Assembly: GCA_030641425.1 (NCBI GenBank)
Contig: DAOWHM010000054.1
Coordinates: 1-6,022 of the forward strand
Origin: Candidatus Bathyarchaeota archaeon
Lineage (GTDB): Archaea > Thermoproteota > Bathyarchaeia > Bathyarchaeales > SOJC01
DNA: 6,022 bases
Reading direction: 5' to 3'
Shown: in pieces, positions 1-5,985 of the stretch
How the letters are laid out: each line of letters opens with the position of its first letter
How positions within the stretch are numbered: position 1 is the stretch's first letter
Translations under genes and position numbers: made by a program
The notes under the pieces: generated by a model
What the model was told of the DNA's origin: nothing
The model's input: only the letters and a program-made list of their open reading frames with translations
Databases searched by the model: none

Positions 1-1142
1 AGATGGGCGGGGCACAACCTCTTGCCGTAACTATGAATGACGGTGTTGCTTTGGTCGTGGAAATCGACAAGAAAGCAATCGAAAGACGGCTTCGACACAA
101 ATACCTCGAAACTTGGACCATGAGTATTGATGATGCTGTTGACATGGCAATAACCGCGAAACGAGAAAAAACCCCGAAGAGCATTGGACTCTTGGGAAAC
201 GCTGCAGAAGTGCACCTTGAACTTTTTAAAAGAGGAATCGTTCCCGAGGTCTTGACCGATCAAACATCGGCTCATGACGCTCTTAATGGATACTATCCTG
301 CTGGCCTATCAAAAGAGGAAGCTGATGAATTGAGAAATGAGAATCCAACTGAGTACATAAAGAAGGCCAAGTCTAGTATTGTTGCCCACGTAAAGGTTAT
401 GGTTAAAATGATGCAAAAAGGCTCAGTGACCTTCGAATACGGTAATAACCTTAGGCAACAAGCCTACGAAGCAGGATTCAAAGAAGCTTTTTCTTATCCA
501 GGTTTTGTGAAACGTTACATCAGACCTATGTTCTTTGAAGGAAAAGGACCATTCCGTTGGGCTTCATTAGTAGGCACATCAGAGGACATCTATAAGCTAG
601 ACGACATCATCCTGAAGGAATTTGCCTACAATAAAGAGCTTTGCCGTTGGATAGCAAAAGCGAAGGAGCAAGTTAAATTTCAAGGCTTGCCAGCCCGAGT
701 CTGTTGGTTAGGGTTTGGTGAAAGAGCGAAATTCGGTAAGATAATCAACAAGATGGTTCGCGAAAAAGAACTTTCAGGTCCAATATGGATAGGTCGAGAC
801 CACTTAGACTGTGGAAGCGTAGCTTCGCCAAACCGTGAAACAGAAGGTATGAAAGATGGCAGCGACGCCATCGCAGATTGGCCAATTCTCAACGCCTTAC
901 TTAATGCGGTTGGTGGTGCAACTTGGGTATCAGTTCACCATGGAGGTGGGGTTGGAATAGGATATAGCATTCATGCTGGTATGTGTTTAGTCTTAGATGG
1001 TACTGACGAGATGGATAAACGCCTGCAAACAGTTCTGACGACAGACCCGGGAATAGGAATTGTGAGACATGCAGACGCAGGATACCAGAGAGCAAAAGAC
1101 ATGGCAAAGAAAAATAGTATTCAAATGCCTATGCTTGACTGA
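1..1142 (+). CDS. hutU: Urocanate hydratase (urocanase), C-terminal ~380 residues, 5' end cut by window
   Basis: Urocanase uses tightly bound NAD+ as an electrophile to hydrate urocanate to 4-imidazolone-5-propionate, the second step of histidine breakdown in the cytoplasm. Numbering from the first in-window Met (base 3): the glycine-rich [10 protein letters not shown] stretch opens the NAD-binding domain; a second conserved block, [15 protein letters not shown], lies at 83-97; EYGNNLRQ is at 145-152; the PROSITE-type signature [10 protein letters not shown] is at 226-235, with Cys234 as the expected catalytic cysteine; [34 protein letters not shown] conservation runs 265-294; and [16 protein letters not shown] is at 312-327. 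Family members are about 550-560 residues, so roughly 175 N-terminal residues lie before the window, and the Met at base 3 is internal rather than the start. The stop is TGA at 1140-1142. The usual Cys in the LFCxGxGPFRW segment is Phe here ([11 protein letters not shown]). hutH follows after 39 bases on the same strand, so the two probably form an operon. Confidence 0.95.
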   Translation, partial: MGGAQPLAVTMNDGVALVVEIDKKAIERRLRHKYLETWTMSIDDAVDMAITAKREKTPKSIGLLGNAAEVHLELFKRGIVPEVLTDQTSAHDALNGYYPAGLSKEEADELRNENPTEYIKKAKSSIVAHVKVMVKMMQKGSVTFEYGNNLRQQAYEAGFKEAFSYPGFVKRYIRPMFFEGKGPFRWASLVGTSEDIYKLDDIILKEFAYNKELCRWIAKAKEQVKFQGLPARVCWLGFGERAKFGKIINKMVREKELSGPIWIGRDHLDCGSVASPNRETEGMKDGSDAIADWPILNALLNAVGGATWVSVHHGGGVGIGYSIHAGMCLVLDGTDEMDKRLQTVLTTDPGIGIVRHADAGYQRAKDMAKKNSIQMPMLD

Positions 1143-1167
1143 TGTATCCACGTTTGTTTTAGAACAT

Positions 1168-1173
1168 GGAGGA
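1168..1173 (+). promoter_or_regulatory. Strong Shine-Dalgarno site of hutH
   Basis: GGAGGA lies 8 bases before the ATG at 1182 and matches the pyrimidine-rich 3' tail of 16S rRNA. It settles the hutH start. An ATG at 1166 overlaps the site but is out of frame with hutH. No clear TATA box lies in the 39-base gap after hutU, which fits cotranscription. Confidence 0.8.
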
Positions 1174-1181
1174 AAAAGCTT

Positions 1182-2735
1182 ATGGGAAATGTGGCAATTG
1201 ATGGAGAAACATTGAGCATTGAAGATGTCATTGCTGTTGCCCGTAATAATGCAACCGTGACGATTTCAATGGCTGCTAAGAATAAAGTTAGACAAGCACG
1301 AGAAAACTTAGGACATCTCAAGAAGAAGAAAGCAATTTATGGTGTAAACACAGGTTTCGGAGCCTTCGGGAACATTGCAATAACAGAAGAAGATGTCAAA
1401 AAGCTTCAACTCAACCTTATTCGAAGCCATTCATCAGGCGTTGGAGCTCCTCTAAAAGCTGACGTAACACGTGCGTTGATGCTTCTTCGAGCCAACACTC
1501 TCGCAAAGGGCTATTCAGGAATACGGTTAACGACGTTGGGAATTCTGATTCAAATGCTCAACAGAGGAGTGCTTCCGGTAATTCCAGAAAAGGGCTCTGT
1601 AGGCGCCAGTGGCGATTTGGCTCCCCTCTCTCACATGGTATTGGTGATGATAGGGGAAGGAAAGGCTGAGTTAGACAACCATATCTTAGGCGGAAAAGAA
1701 GCGATGAGAAAAGCTAACATCGCACCTGTAATCCTTGACGCAAAAGAGGGTGTTGCTTTGAATAATGGTACACAGATGATGACAGCAATAGCTGTATTAG
1801 CCCTTTATGATGCTCAAAACCTCATAGGGACAGCTGAAGTGGCAGCTGCTCTAAGCTTAGAAGCTTTATGTGGAATAGTTGATGCCTTTGACGACAGAAT
1901 CCACAACACAAGACCTCATAAAGGTCAGACGACAACCGCTGCAAACATTCGGAAACTCGTAGCAGGAAGTGAACTAGTGAAATCTAGTGAAGAAGCGCTA
2001 AAGGAATTTGGGTACACTCAAGATCCGTATTCCCTGAGATGTATTCCTCAAGTTTTTGGTTCAATACATGATGCAATAGACTATGTCAAGAAGATAGTGG
2101 AAATCGAGATCAACTCAGCAACAGATAACCCGCTAGTATTTCCACAAGCATGCCTTTCCGGGGGAAACTTCCATGGACAACCGATTTCAGCTGCCATGGA
2201 CTTCCTGGCAATAGCCCTAACGACTTTAGGGAACTACTCGGAAAGGAGAACAGCCAGACTAGTGGATGCTAACCTGAGCAGGGGGCTCCCTCCATTCTTA
2301 ATTCCAGAAGTGAATAAGAAGGGTCTTCAAAGTGGCTTTATGACTTTGCAGTACACGGCTGCCGCATTAGCCTCAGAAAACAAATCTTTGGCTCATCCAG
2401 CAAGCGTTGATTCAATTCCCACATCTGCTAACTACGAAGATTTCGTAAGCATGGGTTCAATAGCGGCGAGAAAGACTGCAGGTATTCTATATAACACTCA
2501 ACATATTATTGCGATTGAGCTTCTCTCTGCGGTTCAAGGAGTCGAATTCAGAGGAATAGATAAATTAGGAAAGCTTACACGCAAAGCTTACGATATAGTC
2601 AGGGGTAAAGTGCCTAGACTTATCAAGGACAGAGCAATGGATGTGGACATACAGACAGTACTAAATCTAATACTTGATGAGATGTTTTCGGATCTACCAG
2701 TAGCAGATTCGCGTTGCCTATTCAAGTCTTTGTAG
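1182..2735 (+). CDS. hutH: Histidine ammonia-lyase (histidase)
   Basis: This enzyme removes ammonia from L-histidine without external cofactor to give trans-urocanate, the substrate of the adjacent hutU product. The 517-residue length is typical of the family (about 500-520). The MIO prosthetic group would form from Ala142-Ser143-Gly144 in GSVGASGDLAPLSH, at the same numbers as in the Pseudomonas putida enzyme. Other known active-site positions are present: Tyr53 (YGVNTGFG), His83 (RSHSSGVG), Asn195 (LNNGTQ), Tyr283 and Arg286 (DPYSLRC), Phe330 (GGNF) and Glu419. His83 and Glu419 favour histidine over phenylalanine as substrate, and the hutU neighbour supports this. Two segments differ from the textbook histidase: NYEDFVSMG replaces the usual NQEDHVSMG, and GGNFHGQP replaces GGNFHAEP. 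The start is fixed by the GGAGGA site. The last 18 bases overlap the end of convergent htpX. A tyrosine- or other aromatic ammonia-lyase is the main alternative. Confidence 0.94.
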   Translation: MGNVAIDGETLSIEDVIAVARNNATVTISMAAKNKVRQARENLGHLKKKKAIYGVNTGFGAFGNIAITEEDVKKLQLNLIRSHSSGVGAPLKADVTRALMLLRANTLAKGYSGIRLTTLGILIQMLNRGVLPVIPEKGSVGASGDLAPLSHMVLVMIGEGKAELDNHILGGKEAMRKANIAPVILDAKEGVALNNGTQMMTAIAVLALYDAQNLIGTAEVAAALSLEALCGIVDAFDDRIHNTRPHKGQTTTAANIRKLVAGSELVKSSEEALKEFGYTQDPYSLRCIPQVFGSIHDAIDYVKKIVEIEINSATDNPLVFPQACLSGGNFHGQPISAAMDFLAIALTTLGNYSERRTARLVDANLSRGLPPFLIPEVNKKGLQSGFMTLQYTAAALASENKSLAHPASVDSIPTSANYEDFVSMGSIAARKTAGILYNTQHIIAIELLSAVQGVEFRGIDKLGKLTRKAYDIVRGKVPRLIKDRAMDVDIQTVLNLILDEMFSDLPVADSRCLFKSL

Positions 2736-3686
2736 AGCTCTTAAGCGTTTCACGATGTTTGGATGAGTTGAGAGCAGTTCCAAGAATCTGTCCAACCCAC
2801 TTACTTTCCTGTGAAGCACTTTGTCAACTAATGCTTGGTCACTAACTCCTATCTGAGCCATTGCTTTAGCGTCAGAGGTCGCCCTGTCAGGATCTGATAT
2901 GAAAAGCGCTTTGAAAGAGTTCAGCTGACTGGATCTCGGAGTTCTTCCTCTGGATCGTCTACTCGCATGAACAATCTTCGCTAGACCTTCAGAGAGCTTT
3001 CGCGGACCATCTTCTACCACTGATGCGCTGTGACGATCAGCATAATACTCGCGTAGCCGGCTCAGATGTAAGGTAAATAATGTGAGGATAAAATACAGGA
3101 GGAGGCTGACTATTCCTATTACTGCTGTTGCTGATCCACCACCGTTCCTTCTTCTTCCTCCACCAAGCATCGAGGAGAAGATCAGAGAGGAGCCTATGAA
3201 ATAGAATATGGAAGGTAAGATGCTTACAAACATCATCACTTGGACATCTCTATGTTTAAGATGACCCAATTCATGACCGATGACTGCCTCAACTTCTTCC
3301 TTCTCTAAATTCTTCACCAGTCCCTCTGTGACAGCGACTCTGTTACCAGCGATGGGGGAACCATAGGCAAATGCGTTTGGGATCGGGATTCGAGCCAACA
3401 TTAATCTGGGCATCTTAATGCCGCTCTTCCGACTTAGTTCATTCACTGTGTTGTAGAGTTGTGGGTTCTCTTGTTGGGAGATTGGACGTATGCGGTAAAT
3501 GGCATCAACTAAGTAAGGCGCGATTAGCCATTGAAGAATGTTAAAGCCCACTACGAAGAATATAAGGAAAGAAATATTGAACGTTCCTGTAAGGGTCAAT
3601 ATGATTGTGAAGAATAGTGTAGAAAGGCTGATAATTATCGCTAAAGTGCCTATTATTGTCGCCCGAAGTCTTAAGAGAGAACTCAT
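2718..3686 (-). CDS. htpX: HtpX-like M48 family membrane zinc metalloprotease
   Basis: HtpX is an integral membrane endopeptidase that takes part in membrane-protein quality control. With the start at 3686 the protein is 322 residues. Hydrophobic segments are at about 10-33, 37-59, 150-172 and 187-208. The zinc site HELGH is at 138-142 (His138, Glu139, His142) in the context AVIGHELGHLKHRD, the third ligand is Glu213 in LREYYADRHSA, and the family STHP motif is at 306-309. A Gly/Arg-rich loop (GGGRRRNGGG, about 175-184) separates the last two membrane segments. The frame stays open for 35 more codons to an ATG at 3791, but two TATA-like boxes fall inside that extension, the extra residues are not hydrophobic, and MSSLLRLRATIIGTL resembles known archaeal HtpX N-termini, so I chose the inner ATG. 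GGTGA occurs 2 bases before it. The rtcA-like gene lies 180 bases upstream on the same strand. Confidence 0.94.
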   Translation of the reverse strand: MSSLLRLRATIIGTLAIIISLSTLFFTIILTLTGTFNISFLIFFVVGFNILQWLIAPYLVDAIYRIRPISQQENPQLYNTVNELSRKSGIKMPRLMLARIPIPNAFAYGSPIAGNRVAVTEGLVKNLEKEEVEAVIGHELGHLKHRDVQVMMFVSILPSIFYFIGSSLIFSSMLGGGRRRNGGGSATAVIGIVSLLLYFILTLFTLHLSRLREYYADRHSASVVEDGPRKLSEGLAKIVHASRRSRGRTPRSSQLNSFKALFISDPDRATSDAKAMAQIGVSDQALVDKVLHRKVSGLDRFLELLSTHPNIVKRLRALQRLE

Positions 3687-3716
3687 ATTCACCGTGAATC
3701 TCACCGCTGAAACTCT

Positions 3717-3736
3717 CTTATATGTCTTACTTATAT
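3717..3736 (-). promoter_or_regulatory. Candidate htpX promoter (two TATA-like boxes)
   Basis: On the minus strand ATATAAG (3736-3730) and CATATAAG (3724-3717) resemble archaeal TATA boxes. Transcription starting about 25 bases downstream would begin near 3707 or 3695, giving a leader of roughly 9-20 bases before the ATG at 3686. This is a prediction from spacing and composition only. Confidence 0.45.
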
Positions 3737-3822
3737 CCCAATCAACTTTCGGGAACTCTGTATATGTACACATTCTGATTTTTTCCAGCAATCATGCTGA
3801 CTGCTTCCATCTATTGGACTAG

Positions 3823-3834
3823 CGAGGCGCCTCG
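3823..3834. repeat. GC-rich 12-base perfect palindrome between rtcA-like gene and htpX
   Basis: CGAGGC followed directly by GCCTCG forms a perfect palindrome 33 bases past the rtcA-like stop codon. It stands out in an AT-rich gap. It has no loop and no following T-run on the minus strand, so it is not a classical terminator; it could be a protein-binding site, a weak hairpin or chance. Confidence 0.4.
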
Positions 3835-3866
3835 TTTCTGGAAAAGTATCTTCGCTCCTTTTGACA

Positions 3867-4946
3867 TCAAGCGTTCTTCGTTATTTTGAATAGCTTATTT
3901 ACCTTTTCAACGCGAAATTTGACTTTAAGAATCTCGTGAGTAAGCCAAATGTTTGTTTCAAGGTGATCTGTCCATGAGCATGTTGTGAAGACTGATTCGC
4001 CTTTGGCGAGAGCGACATATGGAATGAGCATATCTGCAAGGTGGATGTCTACCGTCCCTCTGCCCTCTATTTCTCGGATTAAGTTGTCAGCTGCGTTTCT
4101 ACCTATTAGCTCACTTGGCTTACCTAATTCACCGATTGCGTCACTGCCTAAGAGGACGTTTGAGTCAGTCTGTGCTAATAAGGTTATTGAACTGCCTTTC
4201 TGCTCTGGATTCGAATAGTCATTAACGACTTCCATGTTGGATTCATAACCGTGTAATGTTAGGGTTTTGGCTGCTTCCTTTGCTTGACGTTTAGCTACTT
4301 GCTGGTTAGCTAGAAATGTGCATACGGATATCCCTCGCAAATTTCTTAACCGACCGAATTTTTCGAGGTGAAGAGGTAAAAGGTTCTGGTTAGGCTGAAT
4401 CTTTAATGTGACCCTTCCCAAACCTTTCGGGTAGTAACCATACCTGTGAATGGTCAGGTTACACTTTAAGCCCATTTTTGCAAGAACCGGTAGAAAGACA
4501 TACTTCAAATAGTTGATTGTGGGCGAGTAGGAAACATCTGTGCCGCCACGTGAAATGTCAATGCAAACTGGGTTGCGTGCAAAAGTGCAGATTGGGAGAA
4601 CTGTCATCAGAAGCATCGGAATGCTTCCAGCTGTACCTATTTCTGCGTGGAATCTTCCACCAACAATCTTAGTAGGAAAAAACCATAATTCCTTGGAGCC
4701 AACCTTTGCTCCCTTAACGTTTGCTTTGCAAATGTTAGCTGCTGTAAGAACAGCTCTCAAATGTTGATGTTTCAAGCCAGGTTTTGGACGTTTCTGCCGA
4801 ATGTTATATAAATGCAGTGGTTTGAGCAAAATCGCTGACATTGCTATAGACAAACGTAGAATTGTACCGCTTCCACTTTTTTGGCTGCCATCAATTTCCA
4901 ACAATCTTTTCCCACAGTCTCTTCCAGATTGGTGAAAGTGACTCAT
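3867..4946 (-). CDS. rtcA: RNA 3'-terminal phosphate cyclase-like protein, divergent RtcA family
   Basis: RtcA enzymes use ATP, through a covalent enzyme-AMP intermediate, to turn an RNA 3'-phosphate into a 2',3'-cyclic phosphate. From the ATG at 4946 the protein is 359 residues (family about 340). Visible family features, in this numbering: LEIDGS (16-21); IRQKRPKPGLKHQHL (49-63), carrying the arginines and Gln/His typical of the phosphate-binding region; GSKEL (83-87); IGTAGS (103-108); GGTDVSYSP (134-142); GYYPKGLG (170-177); HLADMLIPY (302-310); and His328 in DHLETN, which aligns with the adenylated catalytic His309 of E. coli RtcA. The usual GEGGGQ after DGS is replaced by KSGSGT (23-28), removing the conserved Glu and Gln. 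Frame extension to 5135 runs antisense to the neighbouring gene and lacks family similarity. TTG codons at 4904 or 4901 would give a more standard N-terminus. Activity as a cyclase is therefore likely but unproven; a non-catalytic or altered homologue is possible. Confidence 0.88.
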   Translation of the reverse strand: MSHFHQSGRDCGKRLLEIDGSQKSGSGTILRLSIAMSAILLKPLHLYNIRQKRPKPGLKHQHLRAVLTAANICKANVKGAKVGSKELWFFPTKIVGGRFHAEIGTAGSIPMLLMTVLPICTFARNPVCIDISRGGTDVSYSPTINYLKYVFLPVLAKMGLKCNLTIHRYGYYPKGLGRVTLKIQPNQNLLPLHLEKFGRLRNLRGISVCTFLANQQVAKRQAKEAAKTLTLHGYESNMEVVNDYSNPEQKGSSITLLAQTDSNVLLGSDAIGELGKPSELIGRNAADNLIREIEGRGTVDIHLADMLIPYVALAKGESVFTTCSWTDHLETNIWLTHEILKVKFRVEKVNKLFKITKNA

Positions 4947-4970
4947 TAGTTTTAATCCGTTTAGGAAGGG

Positions 4971-4980
4971 TAAAATAAAT
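4971..4980. promoter_or_regulatory. TATA-like element in the 79-base divergent promoter region
   Basis: TAAAATAAAT on the plus strand reads ATTTATTTTA on the minus strand. Its centre is about 29 bases before the rtcA-like ATG at 4946, the spacing expected for a leaderless or nearly leaderless transcript, and no Shine-Dalgarno sequence precedes that ATG. On the plus strand the same element would place a start near 5001, giving the small gene at 5026 a leader of about 25 bases that contains the weak purine-rich site GGATAGGCGG (5010-5019). It may serve one or both directions. Confidence 0.4.
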
Positions 4981-5025
4981 GAGTAACAAAGTGGATTAGT
5001 ATGTGAATGGGATAGGCGGCATAAG

Positions 5026-5430
5026 ATGAGCGATCCGAAACCAAGTACCGAAGAGGTTCTGCGAAGATTAAGTGAAGTTCTTGATGTTTTAAGCAAGATT
5101 TCTGAAGATTTAGAGGATATTGCAGTGTCTCTCAAGGCAGTTCGCCCTACTACTGTTCCGACACCTCCAGCAGCTCCTGCTCCAAAGGTTCTTGGAGATA
5201 CAACGCCTGTTTCTGTGGGGCGTGGAGTTGATGATGTTCGAATGTTGTTTACAAAAGAGTTAGAGGAACTACTAGATTTTGAAGATAAGGAAGATTACAT
5301 AAGGGTTAAACCTCGAAAATACCTCGGATCTGACAACTTCGCGAAGATCGCTTCAGCAGTTAGAGGAGCAGGTGGAGAATATATCAGCGCGGGTAGGGAC
5401 TCACACTTCAGAATCCCAAAACATGACTAA
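5026..5430 (+). CDS. Small two-part protein of unknown function: predicted coiled coil, Pro-rich linker, compact C-terminal domain
   Basis: I do not recognise a named family. The 134-residue product divides into three parts: an acidic, heptad-like helical segment at about 8-38 (VLRRLSEVLDVLSKISEDLEDI pattern of spaced Leu/Val/Ile), a Pro/Thr/Ala/Val linker at about 40-56, and a C-terminal domain at about 68-132. The C-terminal part contains FTKELEELLDFEDKEDYIRV, then KPRKYLGSDNFAKI, then a GGEYISAGRDSHFRIP ending, with Gly116-Gly117 and the SHFRIP tail looking like a conserved core. There is no signal peptide, membrane segment or cysteine pair, so it should be cytoplasmic. The layout suggests an oligomerising segment tethered to a binding domain, possibly for nucleic acid given the basic KPRKYLG patch, but that is a guess. 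It is transcribed divergently from the rtcA-like gene with 79 bases between and ends 3 bases from the acylphosphatase end. The ATG is the first in-frame start near a weak purine-rich site. Codon use and frame continuity make it a likely real gene. Confidence 0.82.
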   Translation: MSDPKPSTEEVLRRLSEVLDVLSKISEDLEDIAVSLKAVRPTTVPTPPAAPAPKVLGDTTPVSVGRGVDDVRMLFTKELEELLDFEDKEDYIRVKPRKYLGSDNFAKIASAVRGAGGEYISAGRDSHFRIPKHD

Positions 5431-5433
5431 AGA

Positions 5434-5709
5434 CTACCATAATATTTGAAAATCATTAAATTCGCCACTGTAGGGCTTCATTTGAACGTCTGTATAAGTC
5501 ACTTTTGCGTTACGAGGACCTTTAAAGGTGAACTTGATGAGCTTCTCGACGTTGGCCTGTTCCCCTTCAAAAACTGCCTCAACTCTACCACTGGGAAGAT
5601 TTCTTACCCAACCGACCACTCCATTTTTTCGAGCTAGTCTTTGTGTTTCCCAGCGGAAGAAGACTCCATGAACTCGCCCACCAATGATAACATGGGCTCG
5701 AACCTTCAA
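5434..5709 (-). CDS. acyP: Acylphosphatase
   Basis: Acylphosphatase hydrolyses the carboxyl-phosphate bond of small acyl phosphates such as acetyl phosphate or carbamoyl phosphate in the cytoplasm. The 91-residue length is standard for the family. The first signature is GRVHGVFFRW (11-20), with catalytic Arg19; the usual Gln of VQGV is His here, a substitution tolerated in the family. The second signature is GWVRNLPSGRVEAVFEG (33-49), with catalytic Asn37. The remainder fits the alpha/beta ferredoxin-like fold (EANVEKLI-like helix, GP turn at 64-65, final strand DFQILW). The start codon is TTG: no ATG or GTG occurs in frame between the upstream TAA (5742-5740) and the conserved strand MKVRAHVI, and GGTAGTGATGG lies a few bases upstream as a possible ribosome site. 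An out-of-frame ATG at 5717 stops after three codons. The 3' end faces the small gene at 5026-5430 with a 3-base gap. Confidence 0.93.
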   Translation of the reverse strand: MKVRAHVIIGGRVHGVFFRWETQRLARKNGVVGWVRNLPSGRVEAVFEGEQANVEKLIKFTFKGPRNAKVTYTDVQMKPYSGEFNDFQILW

Positions 5710-5792
5710 ATGGCCATCACTACCTTTTAGTTTAGGGTATTAGTAGAATCTATCTATTACTCATTGCTTTTCTTTAATTAAGGTGAAACATT

Positions 5793-5818
5793 ATATGAAT
5801 ACATAAATGTATTCATAT
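5793..5818. repeat. 26-base palindrome, candidate regulator-binding site
   Basis: ATATGAATACAT (5793-5804), a 2-base AA centre, and ATGTATTCATAT (5807-5818) form a perfect inverted repeat with 12-base arms. The near absence of a loop and the lack of GC pairs argue for a dimeric protein-binding site rather than an RNA hairpin. It lies about 84 bases upstream of the acylphosphatase start and about 140 bases before the TATA-like box at 5957. Confidence 0.7.
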
Positions 5819-5827
5819 TACTAATTA

Positions 5828-5839
5828 TGTATGCATACA
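5828..5839. repeat. 12-base perfect palindrome related to the 26-base one
   Basis: TGTATG followed by CATACA is a perfect palindrome. With the base before it, it contains ATGTATGCAT (5827-5836), which matches ATGTATTCAT (5807-5816) at 9 of 10 positions, exactly 20 bases away, or about two helical turns. The pair looks like a repeated operator half-site, although AT-rich sequence raises the chance rate. Confidence 0.5.
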
Positions 5840-5956
5840 AATAGCAATAAGATGCACGTATTTTAAAATTTTTGAACCATGAATATTAATGATTTTTAAA
5901 TTTCCAATACTTTCACTCACCTCTCTCCCCTCTAAGAGTTGACGTTGGATCTCACC

Positions 5957-5966
5957 TATTTAAAAG
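5957..5966 (+). promoter_or_regulatory. Candidate TATA box for a transcript leaving the window
   Basis: TATTTAAAAG resembles an archaeal TATA box. Initiation would fall near 5987. The first downstream ATG (5992) opens only a five-codon frame, so any product would begin beyond the window or be an RNA. The element also reads CTTTTAAATA on the other strand, so direction is uncertain. Confidence 0.4.
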
Positions 5967-5985
5967 TGAATTCTGATCAATTCAC
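5966..5985. repeat. Inverted repeat between TATA box and predicted start site, operator-like
   Basis: GTGAATT (5966-5972) and AATTCAC (5979-5985) are perfect 7-base arms around CTGATC. The repeat abuts the TATA-like box and covers roughly positions -21 to -2 of the predicted transcript, the place where many archaeal repressors block polymerase entry. Confidence 0.5.

Noticed and set aside
680..1321. Minus-strand open frames opposite hutU and hutH
   Set aside because: They lie antisense to strongly conserved coding sequence, have no family motifs, and their starts lack promoters or ribosome sites.
3742..3810. 22-codon minus-strand frame between the RtcA-like gene and htpX (MEAVSMIAGKNQ...)
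   Set aside because: It is very short, has no ribosome-binding site and ends just before the candidate htpX promoter; nothing supports translation.
3538..3822. Plus-strand 94-codon open frame opposite htpX
   Set aside because: It is antisense to the HtpX membrane segments and promoter; its sequence shows no domain and no ribosome site.
3823..3834. GC-rich palindrome as a terminator of the RtcA-like gene
   Set aside because: There is no loop and no T-run after it on the minus strand, so it is listed only as a palindrome.
3985..4767. Plus-strand frames of about 75 codons opposite the RtcA-like gene
   Set aside because: They are shadows of a conserved gene and have no supporting start signals.
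4947..5135. N-terminal extension of the RtcA-like frame
   Set aside because: It runs antisense into the small gene at 5026, crosses the divergent promoter region and does not resemble RtcA N-termini.
5446..5637. Plus-strand 63-codon frame opposite acylphosphatase
   Set aside because: The minus strand carries both acylphosphatase signatures, so this frame is antisense noise.
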